Assembly: GCA_026983685.1 (NCBI GenBank)
Contig: JALSTO010000016.1
Coordinates: 1-5,140, forward strand
Reading direction: 5' to 3'
DNA from: Aquificaceae bacterium
GTDB lineage: Bacteria; Aquificota; Aquificia; Aquificales; Aquificaceae
DNA length: 5,140 nt
Below, one piece after another: positions 1 to 4,461 of this stretch (position 1 is the stretch's first letter; each line of letters starts with the position of its first letter). The notes under the pieces are model-generated. The model had not been told where the DNA came from. It was given only the letters and a program-made list of their open reading frames with translations, and did no database searches. The position numbers and the translations under genes are program-made.

Positions 1-196
1 CGGAGTAATCGGGAACATTAGCAAGGTAGTTGATACCGCTCAGAGTGCCTTCAAGCCTTTGTTCCGTTATCAGGGCGTACCTGAAGCAGTCGTAGCATGA
101 GAGAACGTTGTCTTTTTGCAGGAGTTCTTTTATATCTCCAACCTTGAATAAAAAAGCTATCAGAACTATAAGAAAAACAGAAAACAAGGACGGCAT
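1..196 (-). CDS. Small membrane-anchored protein downstream of pilin (partial, C-terminus off window)
   Basis: An open frame of 65 codons runs from an ATG at 196 to the left edge without a stop. It begins MPSLFSVFLIVLIAFLFK, one clear hydrophobic helix at residues 3-17, followed by a hydrophilic stretch containing a CYDC motif (Cys34, Cys37) and a helical Tyr/Leu/Glu-rich segment. The ATG has an SD-like AAGGGCGG about 4-11 bases upstream. A TTG at 223 in the same frame is an alternative start; it would add a Lys-containing N-terminus and favour N-in topology. The gap from the pilin stop is 29 bp (2 bp if TTG is used) with no terminator between, so it is probably co-transcribed with the pilin. 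I do not recognise the family. A role as pilus accessory or partner protein is only suggested by position. I am fairly sure it is a real gene, because of the spacing, the helix and the start. Confidence 0.6.
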   Translation of the reverse strand, partial: MPSLFSVFLIVLIAFLFKVGDIKELLQKDNVLSCYDCFRYALITEQRLEGTLSGINYLANVPDYS

Positions 197-225
197 GCCA
201 CCGCCCTTGATTAAGGATATCAACT

Positions 226-741
226 TTACAGGACGTTAAATCCGCTGCAATCTGGTGTTCCTGCGGTACCTTCACTAGTTATACCAGGGTTGGTTGTGCC
301 TACAGATGTTGACTTCCAGTAAAGGTTGGAGGAGTCCGCATCTGTGCAGTATATTCTGTCTCCCTGCTCGTTAACCGTTCCAATTTGATAGGTAGTAGGT
401 TCCCTTTGAAGGTCAAGATAAACTCCGTTGGACAATCCTACATTTTCAGAACCGCTACCAACAGGATGCGTTATTGAAACTGTACCTGTTCCATTGTCAA
501 TATCCGCATTTCCGTATTCCTGAAAATCAGCATATATAGCTTCCAGCGTGGTTCTCACGTTCCGCAGGTCTGACTCCGCTGCACCGTTAAAGGCTCTTAT
601 CCTATACTTCGCAAACTGCGGTATGGCTATTGCCGCCAGTATGGCTATGATGGCGATGACGACGAGGAGTTCAATCAGGGTGAAACCCCTCTTCTTGTTG
701 AGCTTCTTTGCTTCTGCAAAGGCTGTGTAAAGGTCTCGCAT
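226..741 (-). CDS. pilA: Type IV pilin precursor, major-pilin-like
   Basis: This encodes a 171-residue prepilin, the subunit of a type IV pilus assembled from the inner membrane. The class III signal is plain: a charged leader of 19 residues ending KKRG, then FTLIELLVVIAIIAILAAIA. Prepilin peptidase should cut after Gly19, leaving Phe1 and the essential Glu5 (residue 24). The hydrophobic helix ends IPQFAKYR and continues into the amphipathic alpha-1 helix with a DLRN motif. The C-terminal globular part has only two cysteines, Cys132 and Cys165, placed to form the disulfide loop typical of pilins. I chose the ATG at 741 because AGGAGGTG sits 7 bases upstream; the frame stays open upstream to 930, but that extension overlaps mazG antisense and puts a long non-pilin sequence in front. 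The leader is long for a type IVa pilin (usually 5-10 residues), while the mature N-terminus is type IVa. It is transcribed divergently from mazG. Confidence 0.93.
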   Translation of the reverse strand: MRDLYTAFAEAKKLNKKRGFTLIELLVVIAIIAILAAIAIPQFAKYRIRAFNGAAESDLRNVRTTLEAIYADFQEYGNADIDNGTGTVSITHPVGSGSENVGLSNGVYLDLQREPTTYQIGTVNEQGDRIYCTDADSSNLYWKSTSVGTTNPGITSEGTAGTPDCSGFNVL

Positions 742-748
742 GGCTAAA

Positions 749-756
749 CACCTCCT
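749..756 (-). promoter_or_regulatory. Ribosome binding site of the pilin gene
   Basis: On the minus strand this reads AGGAGGTG, a near-perfect anti-16S match, 7 bases before the ATG at 741. It fixes the pilin start and argues against the longer upstream open frame. Confidence 0.85.
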
Positions 757-772
757 ACAGGTTTTGATTTCC

Positions 773-803
773 ATTATAGTCTTTATCGTGAATTTTGTGT
801 GAA
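773..803 (-). promoter_or_regulatory. Probable sigma-70-type promoter of the pilin gene
   Basis: On the minus strand there is a perfect TATAAT -10 box (778 to 773). The -35 is weak: TTCACA at 803-798 gives a 19-bp spacer, and CACACA or TCACAC give 17 or 18. The predicted start near 766 leaves a leader of about 25 bases carrying the strong ribosome binding site. No GG-N10-GC sigma-54 element was seen here, unlike the PilR/sigma-54 control of pilA known in several other bacteria. The -10 is convincing; the -35 assignment is not. Confidence 0.55.
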
Positions 804-822
804 AGTTTTGTGAAATTGTGAA
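788..822. repeat. Four GTGAA direct repeats in the pilin-mazG divergent promoter region
   Basis: GTGAA occurs at 788-792, 799-803, 810-814 and 818-822 on the plus strand (TTCAC on the minus strand). The first three copies are spaced exactly 11 bp apart, close to one helical turn, and the fourth follows after 8 bp. They cover the probable -35 regions of both divergent promoters. This could be a binding array for a regulator or simply phased A/T-tract DNA that bends. Confidence 0.5.
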
Positions 823-837
823 AATTACCCCTAAAAT
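808..837 (+). promoter_or_regulatory. Possible mazG promoter, predicting a leaderless mRNA
   Basis: TTGTGA at 808-813 and TAAAAT at 832-837 are separated by 18 bp. A start 6-8 bases after the -10 would fall at about 844, only a few bases before the mazG ATG at 847. No Shine-Dalgarno-like sequence lies between 820 and 846, which fits a leaderless or nearly leaderless message. Both hexamers are imperfect and sit in AT-rich DNA, so chance matches are possible. Confidence 0.4.
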
Positions 838-846
838 ATACCAACC

Positions 847-1602
847 ATGAAGAGGCACAGCTTTGAAGACCTGCTCAAAGTTATGGAAGAGCTGAGGAAG
901 AAGTGTCCCTGGGACAGGGAGCAGACCCACGAGAGCCTGAAGAAGTATCTCATAGAGGAGTGCTACGAGGTTATAGATGCTATAGACTCAAAAGACGATA
1001 ATAAGCTCAAAGAAGAGCTGGGAGACCTCCTGCTCCAGCCTGTCTTTCACGCCCAGATAGCAAAGGAGAGGGGTGCCTTCACCATAGAGGATGTAATAGA
1101 CAATCTTGTGAAAAAGCTGATAGATAGGCATCCTCACGTCTTCGGTGATGCGGAGCCCCAAGACGTTCTTAAGAACTGGGAGAAGAAGAAGATGGAAAAA
1201 CGGGAGAGCGTCCTTGAGGGAATTCCCAAGCACCTTCCTGCCCTCATGAGGTCTCAGAAGCTCCAGGACAGGGCTTCTCAGGTGGGCTTTGACTTCACGG
1301 ACATATCTCAGGTCTTTGAGAAGATTGAGGAAGAGATATCTGAGCTGAAAGAATCCCTTCGGGATGAGGACAGAGAGAACATAAAGCACGAGATAGGGGA
1401 CATACTCACCGCTGTTGTTGAGCTGGCAAGGTTTGTGGGAGTTGATGCGGAGTCCGCCCTTCAGGAGGCGAACGAGCGTTTTATAAGGAGATTTCAATAC
1501 ATAGAGAAAAGAGCAAAGGAGATGGGGAAGAGACTTGAGGACATGAGCCTTGAGGAGATGGACAAACTCTGGGAGGAAGGAAAGAGAAATATGAAGCAAT
1601 AG
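847..1602 (+). CDS. mazG: Nucleoside triphosphate pyrophosphohydrolase MazG
   Basis: This is a 251-residue protein, close to the length of E. coli MazG, with two tandem MazG (all-alpha NTP-PPase) domains. Family members hydrolyse NTPs and dNTPs to NMP plus pyrophosphate in the cytoplasm, cleaning the pool and affecting (p)ppGpp levels. The first domain has the signature CPWDREQTH at 20-28, the metal-binding EECYE at 37-41 and EELGD at 56-60, and then RHPHVFGD at 94-101. The second domain has EEEISE at 161-166 and HEIGD at 181-185, so both copies keep the acidic ligand pattern EExxE...ExxD. The C-terminal helix is Glu/Lys-rich. One oddity is Pro65 in GDLLLQPVFHA, where most homologues have a second hydrophobic residue (QVVF). 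The ATG at 847 is used because residues 5-28 already match the family's N-terminus; no ribosome binding site precedes it. It stands alone between the divergent pilin operon and a sigma-54-controlled unit. Confidence 0.95.
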   Translation: MKRHSFEDLLKVMEELRKKCPWDREQTHESLKKYLIEECYEVIDAIDSKDDNKLKEELGDLLLQPVFHAQIAKERGAFTIEDVIDNLVKKLIDRHPHVFGDAEPQDVLKNWEKKKMEKRESVLEGIPKHLPALMRSQKLQDRASQVGFDFTDISQVFEKIEEEISELKESLRDEDRENIKHEIGDILTAVVELARFVGVDAESALQEANERFIRRFQYIEKRAKEMGKRLEDMSLEEMDKLWEEGKRNMKQ

Positions 1603-1605
1603 TGA

Positions 1606-1633
1606 TGCAACAGTGTTGCAATCCTGCAACACT
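1606..1633. promoter_or_regulatory. Enhancer-like palindromic repeat (candidate activator binding site)
   Basis: Three copies of a 7-base half site lie here: TGCAACA at 1606-1612, its inverse TGTTGCA at 1614-1620, and TGCAACA again at 1625-1631. Copies one and two form a perfect 15-bp palindrome with a 1-base centre. Copies two and three form a second dyad, AGTGTTGCA/TGCAACACT, 9-bp arms around ATCC. The block is centred roughly 100-109 bp upstream of the start predicted from the sigma-54 promoter at 1696-1711, the usual place for the upstream activator sequence of an enhancer-binding protein. The Fis-type activator encoded at 2890-4461 is the obvious candidate ligand. The 9-bp dyad could also fold as an RNA hairpin just after the mazG stop, but it has no following T-run, so a terminator is less likely. 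Confidence 0.7.
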
Positions 1634-1667
1634 CTGAGAAAGAAGTCCAGATTCAAATATTCATGCA

Positions 1668-1680
1668 TATCAATAACTTA
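1668..1680 (+). promoter_or_regulatory. Match to the IHF consensus between enhancer and promoter
   Basis: TATCAATAACTTA fits every specified position of the E. coli IHF consensus WATCAANNNNTTR. It is centred near -48 relative to the predicted start, between the enhancer-like repeats and the -24/-12 promoter. In sigma-54 systems IHF or HU commonly bends DNA here so that a bound activator can reach the polymerase. The surrounding 1651-1685 region is AT-rich. Whether this organism's HU/IHF-family protein reads the same consensus is not known from the sequence. Confidence 0.5.
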
Positions 1681-1695
1681 CAAACATACCCTCTT

Positions 1696-1711
1696 TGGCA
1701 CGTTCGTTGCA
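1696..1711 (+). promoter_or_regulatory. Sigma-54 (RpoN) -24/-12 promoter
   Basis: TGGCACGTTCGTTGCA matches the sigma-54 consensus TGGCACGNNNNTTGCA at every fixed base. The invariant GG (1697-1698) and GC (1709-1710) are separated by 10 bases, as required. Taking C1710 as -12 puts the start at about 1722, giving a leader of about 24 bases with a strong ribosome binding site at 1732-1740. It faces the DUF2173 genes, and a sigma-54 activator is encoded at the end of the same gene run. Confidence 0.9.
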
Positions 1712-1745
1712 CAAGAAGGGCTGAAAACCTGAAGGAGGTGGAAAG

Positions 1746-2087
1746 ATGGCTACGCTGAGCAAGTTGAAGGAACTCATGTCCATACCAGGTGCTGTTGCAG
1801 CGGGTGAGTTCTCCGACGATGGAAAGCTCTTAGCCTACTACGGTGATATTGATGAGAAGTCCGCGGAGATAGCGGCGATGATGTGCGCCGCTAACAAGCT
1901 TATGGGAAACATGCAGGCTAAGGGCTGGAGTGCTTACACGGGGCAAGGGGGCTTCTACCCTGTTGTGGGCTTTGCGGTCGCGGGCGGTAAGTACGCTGCC
2001 TGCATAATGGGCAACGTGGGTGTATTCGTTGAGCTGGACAAGGCGGATTTTGACAAAACCTTTGAAACGCTTTCTAAGTACATCTAA
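1746..2087 (+). CDS. DUF2173 (roadblock/LC7-like) protein, first of a tandem pair
   Basis: This 113-residue soluble protein is recognised as a member of the DUF2173 family, which is grouped with roadblock/LC7-type folds; no biochemical role is firmly known to me. Conserved blocks are IPGAVAAGEFSDDGKL (13-28), MMCAAN (45-50) and a C-terminal CIMGNVGVFVE (86-96). There are two cysteines, Cys47 and Cys86, both in conserved blocks. There is no signal peptide or membrane segment. AAGGAGGTG ends 5 bases before the ATG and is close to ideal, so strong translation is likely. It is the first gene behind the sigma-54 promoter at 1696-1711. About half its residues match the next gene's product, including 21 identical consecutive bases (1809-1829 and 2156-2176). 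Roadblock folds often dimerise, so a homodimer or heterodimer with its neighbour is plausible but inferred. Confidence 0.85.
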   Translation: MATLSKLKELMSIPGAVAAGEFSDDGKLLAYYGDIDEKSAEIAAMMCAANKLMGNMQAKGWSAYTGQGGFYPVVGFAVAGGKYAACIMGNVGVFVELDKADFDKTFETLSKYI

Positions 2088-2101
2088 AAGGAGGTGGTGC
2101 T

Positions 2102-2437
2102 ATGGCGAACCTTGACAGGCTTATGCAGATCAAAGGTGTCTGGGCTGCGGGAGAATTCTCCGACGATGGAAAGCTCGTAGCTTACAAGGGAGATATAAGT
2201 GAAGAGCACGCTGCTATGGCCGCGGAGATGTGTGCTGCCAACAACGCTATGGCTCGTATGCAGTGTGACGGCTACACAGCCTTCTCAGGTCAGGAGTGGA
2301 CTCCCCTAATAGGGTGGGCTCTGACGGGTCCCAAGTACTCGGTCTGCGTGATGGGGAATGTGGGTGTTTTTGTAAACAACGATGAGGTTTCCTTCAACGA
2401 GGTATTTAAAGCACTGAGGGAGGAAGCGGGAAGCTGA
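2102..2437 (+). CDS. DUF2173 (roadblock/LC7-like) protein, second of a tandem pair
   Basis: This 111-residue paralogue of the preceding gene starts 14 bp after its stop. Its own near-perfect ribosome binding site, AAGGAGGTGGTG, spans 2088-2099. The blocks WAAGEFSDDGKL (14-25), EMCAAN (42-47) and CVMGNVGVFV (82-91) are shared. Differences from the first copy are a WTPLIGWAL segment at 66-74 in place of FYPVVGFAV, one fewer residue before it, a third cysteine (Cys55 in MQCDGY), and a diverged charged C-terminus. The WTPLIGW form is, from memory, the more usual one in the family, so this may be the more canonical copy. The divergence suggests an old duplication kept for distinct or paired roles. 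It is probably co-transcribed from the same sigma-54 promoter. Confidence 0.85.
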   Translation: MANLDRLMQIKGVWAAGEFSDDGKLVAYKGDISEEHAAMAAEMCAANNAMARMQCDGYTAFSGQEWTPLIGWALTGPKYSVCVMGNVGVFVNNDEVSFNEVFKALREEAGS

Positions 2438-2443
2438 CCAAGG

Positions 2444-2469
2444 GGGAGGGCTTGACCCTCCCTTTCCTT
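2444..2469 (+). terminator. GC-rich hairpin after the DUF2173 pair (terminator, attenuator or mRNA stabiliser)
   Basis: GGGAGGG (2444-2450) and CCCTCCC (2456-2462) form a 7-bp all-but-one G:C stem with a 5-base loop, CTTGA, followed by TTTCCTT. The T-tract is interrupted, so termination may be only partial. Its place between two short strongly translated genes and the rest of the run suggests it lowers downstream expression or protects the 3' end of the DUF2173 message. Confidence 0.55.
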
Positions 2470-2490
2470 CAAAATCGGAGGTTTGGATAA

Positions 2491-2877
2491 ATGTACAGAT
2501 TCCTGTCCGAGGAGTGGATAAAGGCGTATGCTGAGGAATGGAACGGAAACGAGAAGCTTAAAAGCGACCTTAAAAACTTCTCCGCGTCTATAAAGTATTT
2601 TGTTGAAGGCAAAGAGAACGATGCGGTCCACCTGATAGTTGAGAAAGGTATAGCCAAGGAGGCGGGGAAGGCGGACTCTCGCAAGTACGACTTTGAGCTC
2701 TGGGCTTCTCCTGAGAACTGGAAAAAGCTTGCTACGGGGGAGATGGGTCCCAGAGCTGCTATGCTCACCAAAAGGCTGAAGTTCAAAGGTTCAATGATAA
2801 CAGCGATGAAGTACATGGGTGCCTTTGAGGAGTCTCTGAGGATGATGGGGAGGATTCCCACAAGCTGGGAAGATTAA
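2491..2877 (+). CDS. SCP2 (sterol carrier protein 2)-like domain protein
   Basis: This is a 128-residue stand-alone protein that resembles the SCP2 fold, a small cytoplasmic alpha/beta domain with a hydrophobic tunnel for lipids or acyl chains. Supporting features are an N-terminal helix with EEWIKAYAEEWN (7-18), a central strand region ending YDFELWASPENWKKLATGEM (66-85), and the typical helix/strand KRLKFKGSM (94-102), followed by a C-terminal helix through GRIPTSW. No signal peptide, membrane helix or cysteine is present. The ATG has GGAGG (2477-2481) 9 bases upstream. It lies 53 bp after the second DUF2173 gene, beyond a hairpin, and 12 bp before the sigma-54 activator in the same reading frame. 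The ligand is unknown; a small hydrophobic substrate or cofactor carried or sensed within this operon is possible but only inferred from position. Confidence 0.7.
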   Translation: MYRFLSEEWIKAYAEEWNGNEKLKSDLKNFSASIKYFVEGKENDAVHLIVEKGIAKEAGKADSRKYDFELWASPENWKKLATGEMGPRAAMLTKRLKFKGSMITAMKYMGAFEESLRMMGRIPTSWED

Positions 2878-2889
2878 ATTTATATTCCT

Positions 2890-4461
2890 ATGGACTTCAA
2901 GAGCCTTGAGGGTCTTTTTGATGGTGTTCTTGTAATAAGCAGGGACAGGCGTATACTCTTTGCAAACAGGAAGGCTGAGCAGATACTCGGGAGGGAGCTA
3001 AAACCCGGTGATAGCTGTAGGGGGCTCTTTTCAATATGTAGCTCCTGTCCCATGGACCTCGTTGAGGATACCGAGGAAGGGGTTCAGGTCTACGACGTTC
3101 TTGTAAAGGGCGGAAAACATGTATGTCTAAGCATGACCCCCAGTTATGAAGGAGAGAGCTTCACAGGAGTTATAGAGGTCTTCAGGGATGTAAGCAGGGT
3201 AATACATTACATGGAGGAGGTCAAGAAGCAAAAGGAGTTCGTGGAGGTCGTCCTGAACTCAATAGTTGAGGCGGTTATCGTCTTTGATAGTGAAGGGAAG
3301 GTCATTGAGCACAACGCGATGGCTAAGAGGATACTCTGCAGAGAGCTTGAGGACATGAAGGGGAAGCCGATAGAGGAGTTGATAAATCTGTCCCTTGACG
3401 AGCTACCCCCTGAAGGAGAAAGGGGGGACGTCTATATAGAAACCCCCTGCGGTAAGCAGAGGGCTTCCGTTCTGGTCTCAAAACTCAGACAGGGCAGTGG
3501 CTACGTTGTATCCTTTTATGTTGTCCCGGAGCTGTTCTCACCAGAAAGGGAGAACTTTCAGATAGTCTCCAGAAGTCCGAAATTCTCTCGGGTTCTTGAA
3601 AAGGTCAGGTCTGTGGCGGATGTCAACGTGAACATACTCATAACCGGAGAGACGGGGACGGGAAAGAGCCTTATAGCCAGATACATACATCTTCTGTCTC
3701 AGAGAAGGGAAAAGCCCTTTGTAAAGATAAACTGCGGAGCTATCCCCGAGACACTCCTTGAGGCTGAACTCTTCGGCTACAACAGAGGAGCCTTCACCGG
3801 AGCTCTGAAAGATAAACCGGGAAAGGTGGAGATAGCGGACGGAGGAACCCTCTTCCTTGATGAGGTGGGAGACCTTCCTCCCCACCTTCAGGTTAAACTC
3901 CTCTCTTTTTTGCAGGATAAGGAGTTTGAGAGGATAGGAGACGTAAAGCCCAGAAGGGTTGATGTAAGGGTTATTGCGGCAACAAACAGGGACCTGAAGA
4001 AGCTCGTTAGGGAGGGAAAGTTCAGGGAAGACCTGTACTACAGACTCAACGTAGTCAGCATTGAGCTACCTCCGCTGAGGGAGAGAAAGGAGGACATTCC
4101 TTATCTGGTGAACTTCTTCATAGATAAGTTCTCCAAGGAGTACGAGAGAAACGTGAGAGGTGTATCACCCTCCGCTATGAAGCTTCTTTTAAACTACAGC
4201 TATCCGGGGAACGTGAGGGAGCTAGAAAACATAATAGAGAGCGCGGTTGTTGTCTGCAGGGGGTCTCTCATAAGGGAGGATGACCTTCCCGAGGAACTGA
4301 AAAGCGGGAGCCTTTCACCTGTGCAGAGAAATCCCGATGAGGCGGACAGGATCATGGAGGCTCTCAGGCAGGCTGGAGGGAATAAGAGTCTCGCTGCCAA
4401 ATTGCTCGGTGTCCACAGGACTACCCTGTGGAGGAAAATGAAGGAGTTAGGGATAGGATAG
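2890..4461 (+). CDS. Sigma-54-dependent transcriptional activator, PAS-PAS-AAA+-Fis HTH
   Basis: This 523-residue enhancer-binding protein remodels the closed complex of sigma-54 RNA polymerase using ATP. An N-terminal PAS-like domain (about 3-100) carries Cys43, Cys50, Cys53 and Cys79. A short coiled linker (about 102-118) leads to a second PAS-like domain (about 117-210). The AAA+ core is complete: Walker A GETGTGKS (253-260), the sigma-54 contact loop GAFTGA (300-305), Walker B LFLDE (321-325), sensor I ATN (364-366), arginine-finger region FREDLYYRLN (378-387) and sensor II YPGNVRELEN (438-447). The C-terminus is a Fis-type HTH (about 485-523, NKSLAAKLLGVHRTTLWRKM). There is no receiver domain, so control is by direct signal sensing rather than a partner kinase. 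The start lacks a ribosome binding site and follows the SCP2 stop by 12 bp in the same frame, suggesting coupled translation. It probably controls the sigma-54 promoter at 1696-1711. The stop overlaps the convergent gene by 15 bp. Confidence 0.95.
   Translation: MDFKSLEGLFDGVLVISRDRRILFANRKAEQILGRELKPGDSCRGLFSICSSCPMDLVEDTEEGVQVYDVLVKGGKHVCLSMTPSYEGESFTGVIEVFRDVSRVIHYMEEVKKQKEFVEVVLNSIVEAVIVFDSEGKVIEHNAMAKRILCRELEDMKGKPIEELINLSLDELPPEGERGDVYIETPCGKQRASVLVSKLRQGSGYVVSFYVVPELFSPERENFQIVSRSPKFSRVLEKVRSVADVNVNILITGETGTGKSLIARYIHLLSQRREKPFVKINCGAIPETLLEAELFGYNRGAFTGALKDKPGKVEIADGGTLFLDEVGDLPPHLQVKLLSFLQDKEFERIGDVKPRRVDVRVIAATNRDLKKLVREGKFREDLYYRLNVVSIELPPLRERKEDIPYLVNFFIDKFSKEYERNVRGVSPSAMKLLLNYSYPGNVRELENIIESAVVVCRGSLIREDDLPEELKSGSLSPVQRNPDEADRIMEALRQAGGNKSLAAKLLGVHRTTLWRKMKELGIG

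Noticed and set aside
742..930. Upstream extension of the pilin frame on the minus strand
   Set aside because: It lies antisense to the start of mazG, has no ribosome binding site and puts non-pilin sequence before the leader; the start at 741 has a strong site.
1612..1633. Intrinsic terminator of mazG
   Set aside because: The 9-bp stem is sound but no T-run follows on either strand, and the third half site and distance to the sigma-54 promoter fit an enhancer better; a secondary RNA role is not excluded.
1605..1637. A 10-codon mini-ORF (MQQCCNPATL) after mazG
   Set aside because: It has no ribosome binding site and its sequence is explained by the TGCAACA repeats.
988..1668. Long open frame on the minus strand opposite mazG
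   Set aside because: It is a Leu-rich shadow of the Glu/Lys-rich mazG helices with no recognisable domain.
2469..2861. Minus-strand frame opposite the SCP2 gene
   Set aside because: It is Ser/Leu/Phe-rich shadow sequence with no start signal, opposite a gene with a good ribosome site and domain match.
3538..3885. Minus-strand frame opposite the AAA+ domain of the activator
   Set aside because: It is antisense to highly conserved Walker and GAFTGA coding sequence and shows no family features.
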